Positions 18,356 to 28,955 are shown, numbered from the stretch's first letter. The stretch is 64,000 nt of DNA from Novipirellula aureliae (GCF_007860185.1 NZ_SJPY01000011.1:1-64000); one strand, 5' to 3'. Notes: generated by a model from the sequence alone, not told the origin. Numbers and translations: made by a program.

Positions 18356-20388
18356 GCCGTTGGGTTCCATAGCATCAGACCAATCACGATCACAAGAATG
18401 TACAGTAAATACGCTTGCAAACTTCCCTGTTGCAAATAGCGGGAAAGCCCAAACAACCACGTCAATCCTTTCGTCGTCGGCTTGACCGCTTTCTCCAAAA
18501 CGGTGTCGTTCACATGGCTTTCAAACTCAGCATCGGCAGGAAACAATGTGTTGATAACCGGCAAGTGGACGGCTGGTCGCAAAGCCCATGCAAATAGATC
18601 AACCAACCATTGAGCGAACGACGATGACGTGTACTGCATCGACGCCGAAGGAGCCGCGTAACCACAATCCCAGGTGCCTGATTCAGGACTTGTGCGAACA
18701 CGACGCATTAACACCATGCTGCCAACTCCGATCAGTAGGATCAAAATACCGGCGACCACACTGATGGCCATCAACGGAGCAATGTTTGCCAAGTGAAGCC
18801 CCCCGACGTCCGCTGCGATGCCTGTATCGGCGGCTGCCCAAGTCGAGGTTGCGAGTTCTAGCATCGGAGCAAATAGTAGCGGCACCACACCGATCAGAAC
18901 ACAGCATCCCGCCAGTACCATCATTGGTCCTGTCATCGCGTGACCTGATTCGCGTGCCTTGGCTGCTTGCTGACTACGGCTCGCTCCGAGAAACACGATG
19001 CCATAGACTTTCACGAAACAGGCGACCGCCAAAGCTCCCACTAACGCCAAGCCAGGTGCTGCAAACGCGGCGGCTGAGGCGATCGATGCGGAGGGGGTTC
19101 CTGCGGGCGATGGATCCATTGGCATTTGAATCGTGCCGAACAGGCCGAGGTAAATCAATAATTCGGACACAAATCCATTGAGCGGAGGCAGCCCACAAAT
19201 GGCAACGGCTCCAATGAGAAAACAAGTTGCCGTTTGAGGCATGCGGCGGCTCAGTCCACCCATGATATCCAAATCGCGGCTACCGACTCGGTGAATCACC
19301 GAACCGGCTCCGAAGAACAGCAACGATTTGAATAGGGCATGATTCCAAACGTGGAGCAAACTGCCGCAAGCTCCCAGCAATACCCACTGAGGTTGGTGCA
19401 TCGCTCGACCGATCAGGGCAACCCCCAAACCCATTACAATGATGCCAACGTTTTCGATACTGTGGTATGCCAACAAACGCTTGATATCGTGTTGCCCAAT
19501 CGCAAAGGCAACCCCAAGGATCGCCGAGATCGTTCCGACAACCAAAGTGGTCATTCCCCACGACAATGGTATTTCAGGATAGAACGAGGCGACACGAAAA
19601 ATTCCATAAATGCCCATCTTAATCATCACGCCCGACATGACGGCCGATACATGACTGGGGGCCGAAGCGTGTGCGCCTGGCAACCATATATGCATCGGCA
19701 TCAAGCCTGCCTTGGTCCCAAATCCGACGAGTCCTAAGGCGGCCATCGCTATCGCAGCAACCGACGTCACGCCTGGAACGGTTGCGTATTCGAAAGAGCC
19801 GGTTTGTGCATACAAAAGGGCAAACACCCCAAAAGCACATAGCGTTGCAAAATGACTGGCTGCGATATAAAGCCACGCTGCTTTGCGAGTGGAGGCAATA
19901 TGATCTTCCGCCGCGACCAAAAAGTAGGCGGATACGGCCATTGCTTCCCAGCCAAACAAGAACGCGATACCATCGCGAGCGATCACTAGCATGATCATCG
20001 CAGCCGTCATTGTGCCGAGAAACAGAGAAACGCGACGTGGGTTGGCGGAGTGTTCGCTGTCGTGGTGGGGCCAATATTGAAGCGAATAGATCGACGCTAA
20101 ACCGCACACCAACAACACCGGAACGAGGAAAAACGCAGACAAGCCATCGACAGCAAACGTGAACGCAAAACCTGAGATCGGAGCCGCGATTCGCGTCACT
20201 TCGATCGATCCGTTTTGCAAGAAAGACCAAACCGCAACCAAGCCAATGGTACAACCGATGACATTCATCGCGATAGCAATCCATTGCCCTAGCGAAGAAC
20301 GTGCTGGCATCATCAGAGCGGGACATCCACTCAGACTGGACAGTAGGGTTGCGATGAGAATCAATTCGGTACTGGACACAAGCGACAC
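18352..20388 (-). CDS. hyfB: HyfB-like large antiporter subunit
   Basis: The 678-residue protein is the first gene of the minus-strand unit. It has an antiporter core with FGWEAMAVSAYFLV (Glu), GTKAGLMPMHIWLPGAHASAP (Lys) and WNHALFKSLLFFGAGSVIH, followed by a long C-terminal part with GTWDCGYAAPSASMQYTS, the HyfB signature. The longest frame begins with GTG at 20388; a second GTG three codons later (20379) has AAAGG at better spacing and may be the true start. With HyfC, HyfE and HyfF it would make the ion-translocating arm. Confidence 0.92.
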   Translation of the reverse strand: MSLVSSTELILIATLLSSLSGCPALMMPARSSLGQWIAIAMNVIGCTIGLVAVWSFLQNGSIEVTRIAAPISGFAFTFAVDGLSAFFLVPVLLVCGLASIYSLQYWPHHDSEHSANPRRVSLFLGTMTAAMIMLVIARDGIAFLFGWEAMAVSAYFLVAAEDHIASTRKAAWLYIAASHFATLCAFGVFALLYAQTGSFEYATVPGVTSVAAIAMAALGLVGFGTKAGLMPMHIWLPGAHASAPSHVSAVMSGVMIKMGIYGIFRVASFYPEIPLSWGMTTLVVGTISAILGVAFAIGQHDIKRLLAYHSIENVGIIVMGLGVALIGRAMHQPQWVLLGACGSLLHVWNHALFKSLLFFGAGSVIHRVGSRDLDIMGGLSRRMPQTATCFLIGAVAICGLPPLNGFVSELLIYLGLFGTIQMPMDPSPAGTPSASIASAAAFAAPGLALVGALAVACFVKVYGIVFLGASRSQQAAKARESGHAMTGPMMVLAGCCVLIGVVPLLFAPMLELATSTWAAADTGIAADVGGLHLANIAPLMAISVVAGILILLIGVGSMVLMRRVRTSPESGTWDCGYAAPSASMQYTSSSFAQWLVDLFAWALRPAVHLPVINTLFPADAEFESHVNDTVLEKAVKPTTKGLTWLFGLSRYLQQGSLQAYLLYILVIVIGLMLWNPTA

Positions 20389-20817
20389 CTTTGTGACACG
20401 ACGATGATCGAGAATATACTTTCCATGACGATACCTTCAAACGGGTTGGCATCGTAGCCTTTCTATACTGGGAGACGAAGTACCAGTGACAGAATTCTTG
20501 GTGTGGCAAAATTTCGCGTGCAAGCGATTGCATTCGTTCTGCAATGATCTGCACCAAAAGATCGCTTGCGTTTTGACCAGCATTGTGGACGAGTAAAAAA
20601 ATGGAAATGGATCGCGAGATCGTCGGCCCCATACCCCCAATGCTCATCGTGGGCCCTTCTATGGTACCCGTTTAGCCACTAAATTGACCTGCCTGTTCAT
20701 ATCGACGCCGTCGTATATCCTTAGCAGGGGCATCCGCTTGACGTGCATCCTCGTTGTGGCACGTAATAAGCATGTTTGCTCTCGACTTCTCGATCACTAT
20801 CCTTTTAAACAAATCGT
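20389..20817. other. Divergent control region between the two Ehr operons
   Basis: This 430-bp region separates the hyfB-like gene and the HTH-IIA gene. It contains the sigma-54-like promoter facing right. No clear sigma-54 site faces left; GGGCCCACGATGAGC on the minus strand near 20655 has the GG-N10-GC spacing but poor flanks. No open frame there has family features. Confidence 0.5.
20757..20772 (+). promoter_or_regulatory. Probable sigma-54 promoter of the HTH-IIA/hyfG/hyfI unit
   Basis: TGGCACGTAATAAGCA matches the -24 element (TGGCACG) exactly, and GG and GC are ten bases apart as sigma-54 requires; the -12 block is AAGCA where TTGCA is usual. It lies about 46 bp before the start codon of the HTH-IIA gene. 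An NtrC-type activator gene is present in the same window. Confidence 0.6.
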
Positions 20818-21501
20818 ATGGAACTGTCACTCCACCAAGTCGCCAAGATCTTCCGCGTCTCGGAGACGCAAATTATTGGTTGGATCAATAGCAAAAATCT
20901 ACCTGCCGAGTTGGTGTCGGATCAATATCGTTTCCATCGCGCCGATTTGTTAGAGTGGGCAGCGGTTGCGAATCGCTCCTTTGACCCTTCGATTTATTCG
21001 GAGGTCAATGGCGACTTGACACCTGCGGGAACCCATCTTGCCGATGCTTTAGAAAGGGGCGGCATCCTAGTCGATGTTTCGGGGAAAGGCATCCGTGATG
21101 TCTTGTCCAACGCGATCGACGGGTTGCCAATTCCCGCATCGATTGGCCATGATGACTTGATCGAATTGTTGCTCGCACGCGAAAGCGTTGGCAGCACAGC
21201 GCTCGGTGATGGAATCGCGGTACCCCATCCACGTAAACCAACCCTGGTTTCGGTTCCATCGGCAATGGTGAGGTTGTGCTATTTATCTCAACCGCTAGCG
21301 ATGAAGAGTCCTGATGGTATCCCGGTCGACAAACTCTTTTTGATGATTTGTCCAACCGTACACGAACATTTACAACTGCTCGCTCGACTCGGGGCACTGC
21401 TACAAAACGAGTCGGTGGGGCAGGCGCTCCGCGATAAAGTTGCGGGTGGTGAAATGTTCAAGATTTTGCGGGAAGCGGGTCAGGAATTTGTAGCGGCGTA
21501 G
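20818..21501 (+). CDS. HTH-PTS EIIA (PtsN-type) fusion regulator
   Basis: The 227-residue protein has an N-terminal helix-turn-helix of the excisionase/MerR kind (LHQVAKIFRVSETQIIGWI, about 5-23), a linker, and a fructose/nitrogen-type PTS IIA domain from about residue 70. The phosphorylatable histidine is H137 in DGIAVPHPRKP. This lets PTS phosphate flow be read at the DNA or protein level. It starts the unit with the hyfG-like gene 31 bp downstream, so it probably regulates the Ehr complex or its own operon. A separate PtsN, HPr and enzyme I set is encoded near 37-40 kb and could be its phosphate source. Confidence 0.88.
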   Translation: MELSLHQVAKIFRVSETQIIGWINSKNLPAELVSDQYRFHRADLLEWAAVANRSFDPSIYSEVNGDLTPAGTHLADALERGGILVDVSGKGIRDVLSNAIDGLPIPASIGHDDLIELLLARESVGSTALGDGIAVPHPRKPTLVSVPSAMVRLCYLSQPLAMKSPDGIPVDKLFLMICPTVHEHLQLLARLGALLQNESVGQALRDKVAGGEMFKILREAGQEFVAA

Positions 21502-21532
21502 AGAAAACAATCGATCATGCACGAGAATTTTA

Positions 21533-23071
21533 ATGACAGTTGCTGAACAATTGACGACAACAAACGGCGTTTCGGTTGCTACGGAGAGTGTTCCGCTACT
21601 GTCGTTCGATAGTTTTGCCGATCGGCTCGCTGAGCAACTCGATCACAACACCAGCGGTTTGTCCGCATTGTTCGGGGTTCCAACGGCGAGCCAAACCGTG
21701 CGATTGTACGCCGTCACCAACCGAGCAACCAAATCGGAAGTGACCATTTTTGCAACCGACGTCGGCGATTCCTACCCTGCGTTGTCGGTGCGAACGCCGC
21801 AAGCCCATTGGTTTGAGCGAGAAATCGCCGAACAGTGGGGGATTGTGCCGGAAGGTCACCCCTGGTTGAAGCCGATTCGGTTCCACCGATCGTATGTCGC
21901 GACGCGCGATGCCTGGGGACGCAGCGAGAACGAAGAGATATTGCCAAGCGTGCAGCCTCAGGGAACGGACTATTTTAAAATTCGTGGCGATGAAATCCAC
22001 GAGGTTGCTGTCGGACCGGTACATGCTGGGGTGATCGAGCCAGGCCATTTTCGATTTCAATGTCATGGCGAGAATGTGTTTTCGCTCGAGATTGAACTTG
22101 GCTTTCAGCATCGTGGTATCGAACGGCAATTACTTGGCGGGCCTGATAAACGATCGCTGCACTTCATGGAAACACTCTCGGGTGATACATCGATTGGCCA
22201 TGCGACCACCTATTGTCAAGCACTGGAAGGACTCGCAGGCGTCGATGCGCCTCTTCGTGCTCATTCGATTCGCGCGATTGCGTTGGAGTTTGAGCGGCTG
22301 GCGAATCACACCGGCGATCTGGGGGCTTTGGCGATGGATGTTGGTTTTTTGCCGACGGCTTCGTTCTGTGGCCGATTGCGGGGCGATTGGCTCAATGCGA
22401 GTGCGTTGATTTGTGGCAATCGTTTTGGCCGTGCCACCGTGCGGCCTGGCGGTGTACAATTTGATCTGGACGAAGAACGCATTGACGAGCTTCAAACGCG
22501 AATCGATGCAATTTATCGCGATGTGACGGGTGCCGCTGAATTGCTTTGGAATACACCAAGCGTGATGGCTCGTTTCGAAGGTTGCGGCGTGGTTCCACGT
22601 CATGTAGCCGACGACTTGGGCTTGGTGGGAATCGCAGGCCGAGCGTGCGGGATTGATCGTGACGCGCGGCGAGATTTCCCATTCGGCATCTTCCGATTCC
22701 ACCAAATTCCTGTCTCGACATCGAGTACAGGTGACGTGTTTTCGCGTGCTTATGTGCGTTGGCTAGAAATCCAAAGGTCGGTGCGATTTATCCAAGAACA
22801 ACTGCGTGCAATGCCGAAAACGGCAACGCGGCGTGATCTTGATGAGTTGAAAGGCAATCAATTCGTGGTTTCGATCGCCGAGGGTTGGCGCGGCGAAATT
22901 TGCCATGTTGCCCTCACCAATCACGAGGGTCAATTCGAGCACTACAAAGTGGTCGACCCCAGCTTTCACAATTGGATCGGTTTGGCGATGGCCCTGCGGA
23001 ATCAAGAAATCTCGGACTTCCCGGTCAACAATAAAAGTTTCAATCTCAGTTACTGCGGACACGATCTGTAA
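21533..23071 (+). CDS. HyfG/HycE-like large subunit without NiFe ligands (Ehr type)
   Basis: The 512-residue protein joins a NuoC-like part (about 25-145) and a NuoD/hydrogenase large-subunit part. GPVHAGVIEPGHFRF (161-175) is the strong group-4 hydrogenase mark. The CxxC normally seen in RVCGICG is replaced by LSGDTSIGH (215-223), and the C-terminal DPCxxC is DPSFHNW (475-481). All four cysteines that bind the NiFe centre are therefore missing, as in the energy-converting-hydrogenase-related (Ehr) complexes. It cannot be a normal hydrogenase. The active chemistry of Ehr complexes is unknown to me. It sits three bases before the hyfI-like gene. Confidence 0.9.
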   Translation: MTVAEQLTTTNGVSVATESVPLLSFDSFADRLAEQLDHNTSGLSALFGVPTASQTVRLYAVTNRATKSEVTIFATDVGDSYPALSVRTPQAHWFEREIAEQWGIVPEGHPWLKPIRFHRSYVATRDAWGRSENEEILPSVQPQGTDYFKIRGDEIHEVAVGPVHAGVIEPGHFRFQCHGENVFSLEIELGFQHRGIERQLLGGPDKRSLHFMETLSGDTSIGHATTYCQALEGLAGVDAPLRAHSIRAIALEFERLANHTGDLGALAMDVGFLPTASFCGRLRGDWLNASALICGNRFGRATVRPGGVQFDLDEERIDELQTRIDAIYRDVTGAAELLWNTPSVMARFEGCGVVPRHVADDLGLVGIAGRACGIDRDARRDFPFGIFRFHQIPVSTSSTGDVFSRAYVRWLEIQRSVRFIQEQLRAMPKTATRRDLDELKGNQFVVSIAEGWRGEICHVALTNHEGQFEHYKVVDPSFHNWIGLAMALRNQEISDFPVNNKSFNLSYCGHDL

Positions 23072-23074
23072 TCC

Positions 23075-23854
23075 ATGTTCAAAATTCTTAACCAACGTCG
23101 CTGCCAACAATATCGCACCATCGATTGGCCTGACGGGGACGCACCGAAATTGTCCGCTCGCTATCGCGGTTTGCCGGTGATCGATTCGAGTCGCTGTCCA
23201 GATGGTTGCCAGGCGTGCGTCGATGCCTGCCCGACCAATGCCATTTCCATCAACGGTTCGCTGAAAATGGACTTAGGGAAATGCTTGTTTTGTACCGATT
23301 GTGTTGACGCCTGTCCCGAGTCCGCGATTTCCTACAGCGAAGATTTTCGTCAAGCCGTCCGTGTTCGAAATGACTTGGTCGTTGATGGCGGGGCGATCGT
23401 GTTGGCGGATGCGTTGGAAGCAAAATCGCGAAAACTGTTTGGTCGATCGCTACAATTACGGCAAGTGAGTGCGGGTGGCTGTAACGCCTGCGAAGCCGAC
23501 ATCAATGTGCTGAGCACGATTGGGTTCGATCTCGGTCGGTTCGGAATTCACATCGTGGCCTCGCCCCGGCACGCCGATGGCTTGATCATCACCGGTCCTG
23601 TGACCGAAAACATGAAATTGGCACTAAAGAAAACCTACGATGCCATCCCATCGCCAAAGATTGTCATCGCCGTTGGGGCATGCGCGATTAGCGGTGGTCC
23701 ATTCATCGACAATCCAGAGCAGAACAACGGCGTGGATCACATGTTGCCCGTCGACCTCTACATTCCCGGTTGCCCACCACACCCGCTGACGATTCTCGAT
23801 GGATTGCTACGCCTGTTGGGTCGAATCGAAGACGACTCGTCGGATACACACTAA
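23075..23854 (+). CDS. Ferredoxin-HyfI (NuoB-like) fusion subunit
   Basis: The 259-residue protein fuses two parts usually encoded apart. Residues 35-90 hold two 4Fe-4S sites: C41, C45, C48, C52 (CPDGCQACVDACP) and C70, C73, C76, C80 (CLFCTDCVDACP). Residues 125-250 are a NuoB/HycG small subunit with C136 and C139 (GGCNACE), C203 (VGACAISGG) and C233 (PGCPPHP), the full ligand set of the proximal cluster N2. The complex thus keeps an electron path even though the NiFe site is gone. It replaces separate HyfA/HyfH and HyfI proteins. Confidence 0.9.
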   Translation: MFKILNQRRCQQYRTIDWPDGDAPKLSARYRGLPVIDSSRCPDGCQACVDACPTNAISINGSLKMDLGKCLFCTDCVDACPESAISYSEDFRQAVRVRNDLVVDGGAIVLADALEAKSRKLFGRSLQLRQVSAGGCNACEADINVLSTIGFDLGRFGIHIVASPRHADGLIITGPVTENMKLALKKTYDAIPSPKIVIAVGACAISGGPFIDNPEQNNGVDHMLPVDLYIPGCPPHPLTILDGLLRLLGRIEDDSSDTH

Positions 23855-24306
23855 CGCTGTGTCCCAATTCCGATGTTGGCATGCCCGAAGTGGGCGCGGT
23901 TTCGATTCGCGAACGTTCACGAAGCGAGTGGCATTCTTCGCGTAGTCTCTCAACTTCTCTTTGTGTAGCGGGCCGAGCTTCCGTCCTCCCAAGCACAGGA
24001 GGCCATGTTGTTTTTAGATGCATGTTTCACAGGCGTTGGCGCTTGTGAGACATCTCATGTAGCGGCGCATCCGCAATGGATTGCACCGCGGCTGCAAGGA
24101 TTTGCAGATGTCGGATTCTCGTAACGGGCACGATTCTCGATATGGTTGTTTTGTCTTCCTTAAAGTGCATTTCTGTGCAAGAAATGCTCTCCGCATGAAG
24201 GTCTCGATTCGCTTGGCACGGGGAGTGCTTCTAGCTGGCAAGGTCACAAACGTTATGAGAGCGTTCGGACAACTGCCATCTTGTACTTTATAGAACGACT
24301 CGCACC
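23855..24306. other. Region between the Ehr and Dab units
   Basis: About 450 bp without a supported gene. The right half holds a sigma-54-like promoter. I see no convincing rho-independent terminator behind the hyfI-like gene, so partial read-through into dabA is possible. Confidence 0.5.
24214..24229 (+). promoter_or_regulatory. Probable sigma-54 promoter of the dabA unit
   Basis: TGGCACGGGGAGTGCT matches the consensus TGGCACG-N4-TTGCT with one mismatch and has exactly ten bases between GG and GC. It lies about 78 bp before the dabA start. The same arrangement precedes the HTH-IIA/hyfG unit, so both plus-strand units may share one activator. Confidence 0.65.
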
Positions 24307-27300
24307 GTGATTGTCGAAACCTCTGAACAACCATCTGAGTCCAACCCGTCCGATAGCCGTTTGGATGAGTTGCAATCAATTATTGACCATGCGATCCATT
24401 TTTTGCCTGCGCAAGGTCCTATCGAAGTTTTTGTTCATCACAACACGCTACATGCGTTCGAGGACAAGTCGTTCCATGAAGCGGCGCGATTGGCATCAAA
24501 GATCTATGACGCGAATCCGTATCTGAGCGAACAACGATACCGCGAGATGCTGGAGTCGAAGCGGATTCGGATTGCGGATCTAAAGGCGGTCTTGGCTGAT
24601 GACATGGTCAGTCGTGCCGATGCAACGATCGACGGCTTGGGAACTCGTTTCGATTTACGGCTTTCGATGCTACTCTATCCGCTTCGTACCGCCCCCGAAG
24701 CCGAGTTGCGATGGGTGATTGCTGAAAGTGACGCGTTGAGCCGATTCCGGCCTGAGGTCTCGTCGTTGGTTCGCGAACAAGTTCTTGAAGCGACCCAGAA
24801 ATATGTATTGTCGTCACTGGTACGAATTCCAACGGCGAATGGAAGTAGCACGAGACAACTCGCGGACCTGCTAGACGAATTCGGCCATGGCGACCCAGCA
24901 CATTGGAGCGAGCGGCGGTGGGAGGAATTCACGCTGCGTTATCTTTGGCAAGTTTGTGATTCCGGTATTCGCGCGGCGAGTATGGATGAGGGCACGTTGC
25001 GAGTGCCAATTCGTGGACGGGACGCTTTGCTCGCAGCGACGGGGCAAGACACCGACCGCTATGTTCATGAAACACTGATCCGGTTTTGTGCTGCGTTCTT
25101 GGATCAGGGGTATGCCGATTGGCGACTGCCTCAGCGAGAAGCGGGCCTGTTCGGGTCGTTTGTAGAGGTATATGGCAAACCCAGTTTATTCGCCGAATCA
25201 TGGCTACATTCCTTGCCGGATGAGCTAAAGAAGATATCGCAAGCCCAGATGACGCCGCTTGAATCGATAGACGAATCGTTAACGATGCTTGGCGTTCCAA
25301 TGTCCGATCGAGCGATGTTTATCACCAAGAGTTTGCTGGCACTCGGTGGTTGGGCCGGAATGATATGGCAACTCGAATCGTCAGCAACTTGGGTGGACCG
25401 CCCCATCCGCCCTGGATCGCTGATGGAGTTCTTGGCCGTTCGTTTGATATTGGACCGAGTTGCGATCGACTATGTCGCTCGTGAATACTTACGTTTTGGG
25501 GGGGCCCTTAGCCAGGTGAGTGACGCGGCTTGGAAAAAGGCCGCCGCATTGAACGATTCTCACTTCCAGACCACTTTCCAGATTTTTCAAGTGGCACAGT
25601 CGATGGGTTGGGCACCTCAAGCGATGGGGCAAATGTCGACAGAAGATTGGCGGGCATTGATCGGCGAAGTCCGTGATTTCGACGAGCTGCATCGCCGCTG
25701 TATCTTCCACGAAGCTTACGAAAAATCGTACCGAACGGATGCGCTCGACGCGTTGACTCTGCATTGCCGAACGATAAACAATGGTCCCAAAGAACCAATC
25801 TCACGACCTTCGTTTCAGATTGTGTGCTGCCTTGATGACCGGGAAGAATCGATTCGTCGGCACATCGAAGAGGTCGATCCGGCAGCCATCACATACGGTG
25901 CGGCAGGTTTTTTTGCGGTGGTGATGAATTACCAAGGTGCCGCCGACGCGGGGTACAAGCCATTGTGCCCGGTGGTGGTGACGCCGAAGCATTTCGTTCG
26001 CGAAAACGTCGGCTATACATTTGCGGGTGAAGATCGTCGGCGAGCAGGAACACGGCGAACGCTTGGCCATTTGACGCACCAAGTTCACTCCCGTAGCCGA
26101 ACGATTGGCGGGGGCGCGTTGACTGCGATCTTCGGATCATTGGCCGCATTTCCGCTGGTTGCTCGCGTGTTATTTCCACGAATCACTTCGCAAATTAGGC
26201 GGCGTGCGGGACGGTTTGTTCAACCACCACCGATCACGCAATTGCAACTCGAACGCTACCAAGTGGAACCGGGACCAGAGAATGGGCACGTTGGCTACAC
26301 CGTCGATGAGATGGTCGAAATCGTCTCGCGTTTGCTCAACGATATTGGTGCACTGAAAAATTTCTCGCGGCTTTTCGTGGTGACGGGACATGGATCTTCG
26401 AGTACGAATAATCCCCACGAGTCCGCTTACAATTGTGGTGCCTGTGCTGGCAAACGGGGTGGCCCGAACGCTCGAGCGGTCGCACAAATGGCAAACGATT
26501 GGCGTGTTCGAGCCAAACTGCTCGAACTTGGATTGCGAATCCCCAATGACACGGTTTTCCTTGGTGCTTACCACAATACTTGTGACGACAGTTTGGTGTG
26601 GTTCGATTTGGATCGTATGCCATCGTCTCACTTTGCCGATTTTGAACATGTAAAAACGGTCGTCGATGAAGCACGAAAAAGAAACGCTCACGAACGTTGT
26701 CGTCGATTCGAGTTGGCGTCGCTCGATTTAACGCCAACCGAAGCGCTGCGGCACGTCGAGCAGCGGTCCGAAGATTTGTCTCAGGTGCGTCCCGAATACA
26801 ACCACGCCACCGATGCGATGTGTTTCGTTGGACGCCGTGATTGGTCGAGAGGCTTGTTTTTGGATCGACGTACATTTTTGACATCGTACGATCCCGCCGT
26901 TGATGACGAAGAACAATCGATCCTGCTTGGGATCTTGTCTGCTGCGATCCCCGTCTGTGCAGGCATTAGTTTGGAGTACTATTTCTCCGCGGTTGACAAT
27001 GGCAAGTTCGGATCGGGGTCAAAGTTGCCGCACAACATTGCGTCGCTGCTTGGTGTGATGGAGGGGGCAACGAGCGATTTACGTACCGGTTTGTATCAGC
27101 AAATGGTCGAAATTCACGAGCCAATGCGAATACTGTTTGTGATCGAGACAACACCTGATGCGATGCGGAGCGTGATGCAGCGTCATGTGGGGATTAGGAG
27201 ATTGGTCGAAGGCGAATGGGTTCAACTCGCATTGATCGACGCAGAAACCTCAACTCTTCTGTTCTATCGTAACGGCGATTTCCATCCGCATCGCTGCGAA

Positions 27301-27459
27301 TCGAGTTCGTTACCACAGGTTAATCAGTCGTCGGATTGGTATTCGGGATGCCGCGAGCACTTAGGGTTTGCGACCATTCGTAAGACAGCAATCGTCGATC
27401 GACCGTTGATAGCCGAGGCGGCGAAAGAGTTCACAACCGAACAAGAGGTGGCGTCATGA
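24307..27459 (+). CDS. dabA: DabA-like inorganic-carbon transport protein (DUF2309)
   Basis: DabA forms with DabB a membrane complex thought to take up CO2/bicarbonate through an energy-coupled carbonic-anhydrase-like site. The 1,050-residue protein (GTG start) has the expected ligands: C508 and D510 in [11 protein letters not shown]695 in [11 protein letters not shown] and C710 in YNCGACAG. The H-to-C spacing of 15 residues equals that of the characterised Halothiobacillus protein (H524/C539). The N-terminal [10 protein letters not shown] motif (44-53) is also a family mark. The dabB-like ATG overlaps its stop as ATGA. No RuBisCO gene is present in the window, so the use may be pH control or supply of bicarbonate to carboxylases. 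Confidence 0.93.
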   Translation: MIVETSEQPSESNPSDSRLDELQSIIDHAIHFLPAQGPIEVFVHHNTLHAFEDKSFHEAARLASKIYDANPYLSEQRYREMLESKRIRIADLKAVLADDMVSRADATIDGLGTRFDLRLSMLLYPLRTAPEAELRWVIAESDALSRFRPEVSSLVREQVLEATQKYVLSSLVRIPTANGSSTRQLADLLDEFGHGDPAHWSERRWEEFTLRYLWQVCDSGIRAASMDEGTLRVPIRGRDALLAATGQDTDRYVHETLIRFCAAFLDQGYADWRLPQREAGLFGSFVEVYGKPSLFAESWLHSLPDELKKISQAQMTPLESIDESLTMLGVPMSDRAMFITKSLLALGGWAGMIWQLESSATWVDRPIRPGSLMEFLAVRLILDRVAIDYVAREYLRFGGALSQVSDAAWKKAAALNDSHFQTTFQIFQVAQSMGWAPQAMGQMSTEDWRALIGEVRDFDELHRRCIFHEAYEKSYRTDALDALTLHCRTINNGPKEPISRPSFQIVCCLDDREESIRRHIEEVDPAAITYGAAGFFAVVMNYQGAADAGYKPLCPVVVTPKHFVRENVGYTFAGEDRRRAGTRRTLGHLTHQVHSRSRTIGGGALTAIFGSLAAFPLVARVLFPRITSQIRRRAGRFVQPPPITQLQLERYQVEPGPENGHVGYTVDEMVEIVSRLLNDIGALKNFSRLFVVTGHGSSSTNNPHESAYNCGACAGKRGGPNARAVAQMANDWRVRAKLLELGLRIPNDTVFLGAYHNTCDDSLVWFDLDRMPSSHFADFEHVKTVVDEARKRNAHERCRRFELASLDLTPTEALRHVEQRSEDLSQVRPEYNHATDAMCFVGRRDWSRGLFLDRRTFLTSYDPAVDDEEQSILLGILSAAIPVCAGISLEYYFSAVDNGKFGSGSKLPHNIASLLGVMEGATSDLRTGLYQQMVEIHEPMRILFVIETTPDAMRSVMQRHVGIRRLVEGEWVQLALIDAETSTLLFYRNGDFHPHRCESSSLPQVNQSSDWYSGCREHLGFATIRKTAIVDRPLIAEAAKEFTTEQEVAS

Positions 27460-28955
27460 CGCTTGAAACAAGCATTCATTTTTTCGGCGTGATGGTCGTC
27501 GCGGCTCCCGCGGTTTTGTTGTCCATGCTCGGTTTAAGCATGCTGTTTGGGATTCCGCTCAGTGAAAAATCGACGTCACGATTGACTCAATCGTCCGTCG
27601 CGATCGGATTGCTTGCGGTTCTCTCGATCCTACTGTTAATGTTGTGGAACGGTGATCGGCATCTACCAATCGAAATGGGCAATTGGGTTTCGATCCAAGA
27701 GCAACATTTCCACTTTCATTTGAAGTTTGTCTTCGACCGGCTTAGCATTCCGTTTACGATTTTGACATTCGTTTTGTGTGGAACGATCGGTGCTTTTGCA
27801 AAGGTCTATTTGCACCGTGAACCAGGTTACAACCGGTTCTTTTTGTTGTATAGCGTGTTCTTACTCGGGATGGTCGTGTCGTCGCTTGCGGGAACGATTG
27901 AAACGTTATTCTTTGGTTGGGAGTTGGTCGGATTATCGTCTGCGTTATTGATCGCGTACTTCCATGAACGTCAAACGCCAGTCATCAACGGACATCGTGT
28001 TTGGAGTGTCTACCGCATTGCCGACGCCGCATTCTTAGTTGCAGCATTGACGATGCACCATTTGACGGGGGGTGGCGATTTCGACGGTTTGATGGGATCT
28101 GGCCCGTGGCCCGAAGGTGTCGCCAGTATCGATCCACATGCTGCATTGGTCGTGGGACTACTGTTATTGGTTGCCGCAGCGGGCAAGTCGGGCATGGTGC
28201 CGTTTTCAGGCTGGCTACCCCGAGCCATGGAAGGGCCTACTCCATCAAGTGCGGTCTTCTACGGAGCGTTGTCGGTCCACTTGGGCGCGTACATGTTGTT
28301 GCGTGTCAGTCCGTTGTTAGATGTTTCTTTTCCGCTTCGCGTTTGCGTGATTGTGATGGGAGCGGCCTCGGCCCTCTTTGGTGCGTTGACCGCCCGCGTG
28401 CAAACCGATGTCAAGAGTGCGCTTGCGTATGCATCGCTAACTCAAGTCGGGATCATTGTGGTTGAAATTGGTTTTGGGTTTCACTATCTCGCGTTAATTC
28501 ACATCATTGGCCACGCGTTGATGCGAACGCTTCAATTGCTACGCGCTCCATCGCTGCTGAAAGACTACCACACGTTGGAAGATGCGATCGGTGGTCATTT
28601 GCCGCAGACGGAATCGATCATTCGATCACCGCAGCGTGGTGGTTCGCCACGCTTGTACCGTTTCTGTTTAGAGAGAGGTCATTTGGACGCAATGATTGAT
28701 CGTTTTGTCGTTCGCCCTTTTGAAAAGACGTTTCTCTGGACAGGCGAGATGGAGCGACGATGGACGCGGTTCCTTTCAGGGGATCGTTCACCGCAGGTCG
28801 ACCAAGCACGATGGGAACATCCCTCGATCAATCCCGAACCTCGTGAAACCACAACACAGCGAACTGCAACGCAACCAATCACAACGCAAAAAAGGATGAG
28901 TGCCACCGTGCTAACTAGCGGCCAACTCTCGACACGGGAGAACTCCGATGCCTGA
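27456..28955 (+). CDS. dabB: DabB-like NuoL-family antiporter subunit
   Basis: The 499-residue protein has the NuoL/MrpA-type antiporter core: [20 protein letters not shown] (about 152-171), [19 protein letters not shown] (about 244-262) with the conserved Lys, [20 protein letters not shown], and [17 protein letters not shown]. It would couple ion flow to DabA. After about residue 385 the sequence is soluble and ends in a Thr/Gln-rich tail ([14 protein letters not shown]). It is translationally coupled to dabA and overlaps the next gene by eight bases. Confidence 0.88.
   Translation: MTLETSIHFFGVMVVAAPAVLLSMLGLSMLFGIPLSEKSTSRLTQSSVAIGLLAVLSILLLMLWNGDRHLPIEMGNWVSIQEQHFHFHLKFVFDRLSIPFTILTFVLCGTIGAFAKVYLHREPGYNRFFLLYSVFLLGMVVSSLAGTIETLFFGWELVGLSSALLIAYFHERQTPVINGHRVWSVYRIADAAFLVAALTMHHLTGGGDFDGLMGSGPWPEGVASIDPHAALVVGLLLLVAAAGKSGMVPFSGWLPRAMEGPTPSSAVFYGALSVHLGAYMLLRVSPLLDVSFPLRVCVIVMGAASALFGALTARVQTDVKSALAYASLTQVGIIVVEIGFGFHYLALIHIIGHALMRTLQLLRAPSLLKDYHTLEDAIGGHLPQTESIIRSPQRGGSPRLYRFCLERGHLDAMIDRFVVRPFEKTFLWTGEMERRWTRFLSGDRSPQVDQARWEHPSINPEPRETTTQRTATQPITTQKRMSATVLTSGQLSTRENSDA

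Noticed and set aside
19619-20647. Minus-strand 342-residue frame inside the hyfB-like gene
   Set aside because: It lies in another phase of a clear membrane-protein gene and has Arg/Ser/Cys-rich shadow composition.
15303-23854. Functional group 4 NiFe hydrogenase or formate hydrogenlyase
   Set aside because: The large subunit lacks all four NiFe-binding cysteines, and no formate dehydrogenase or hyp maturation genes are present.
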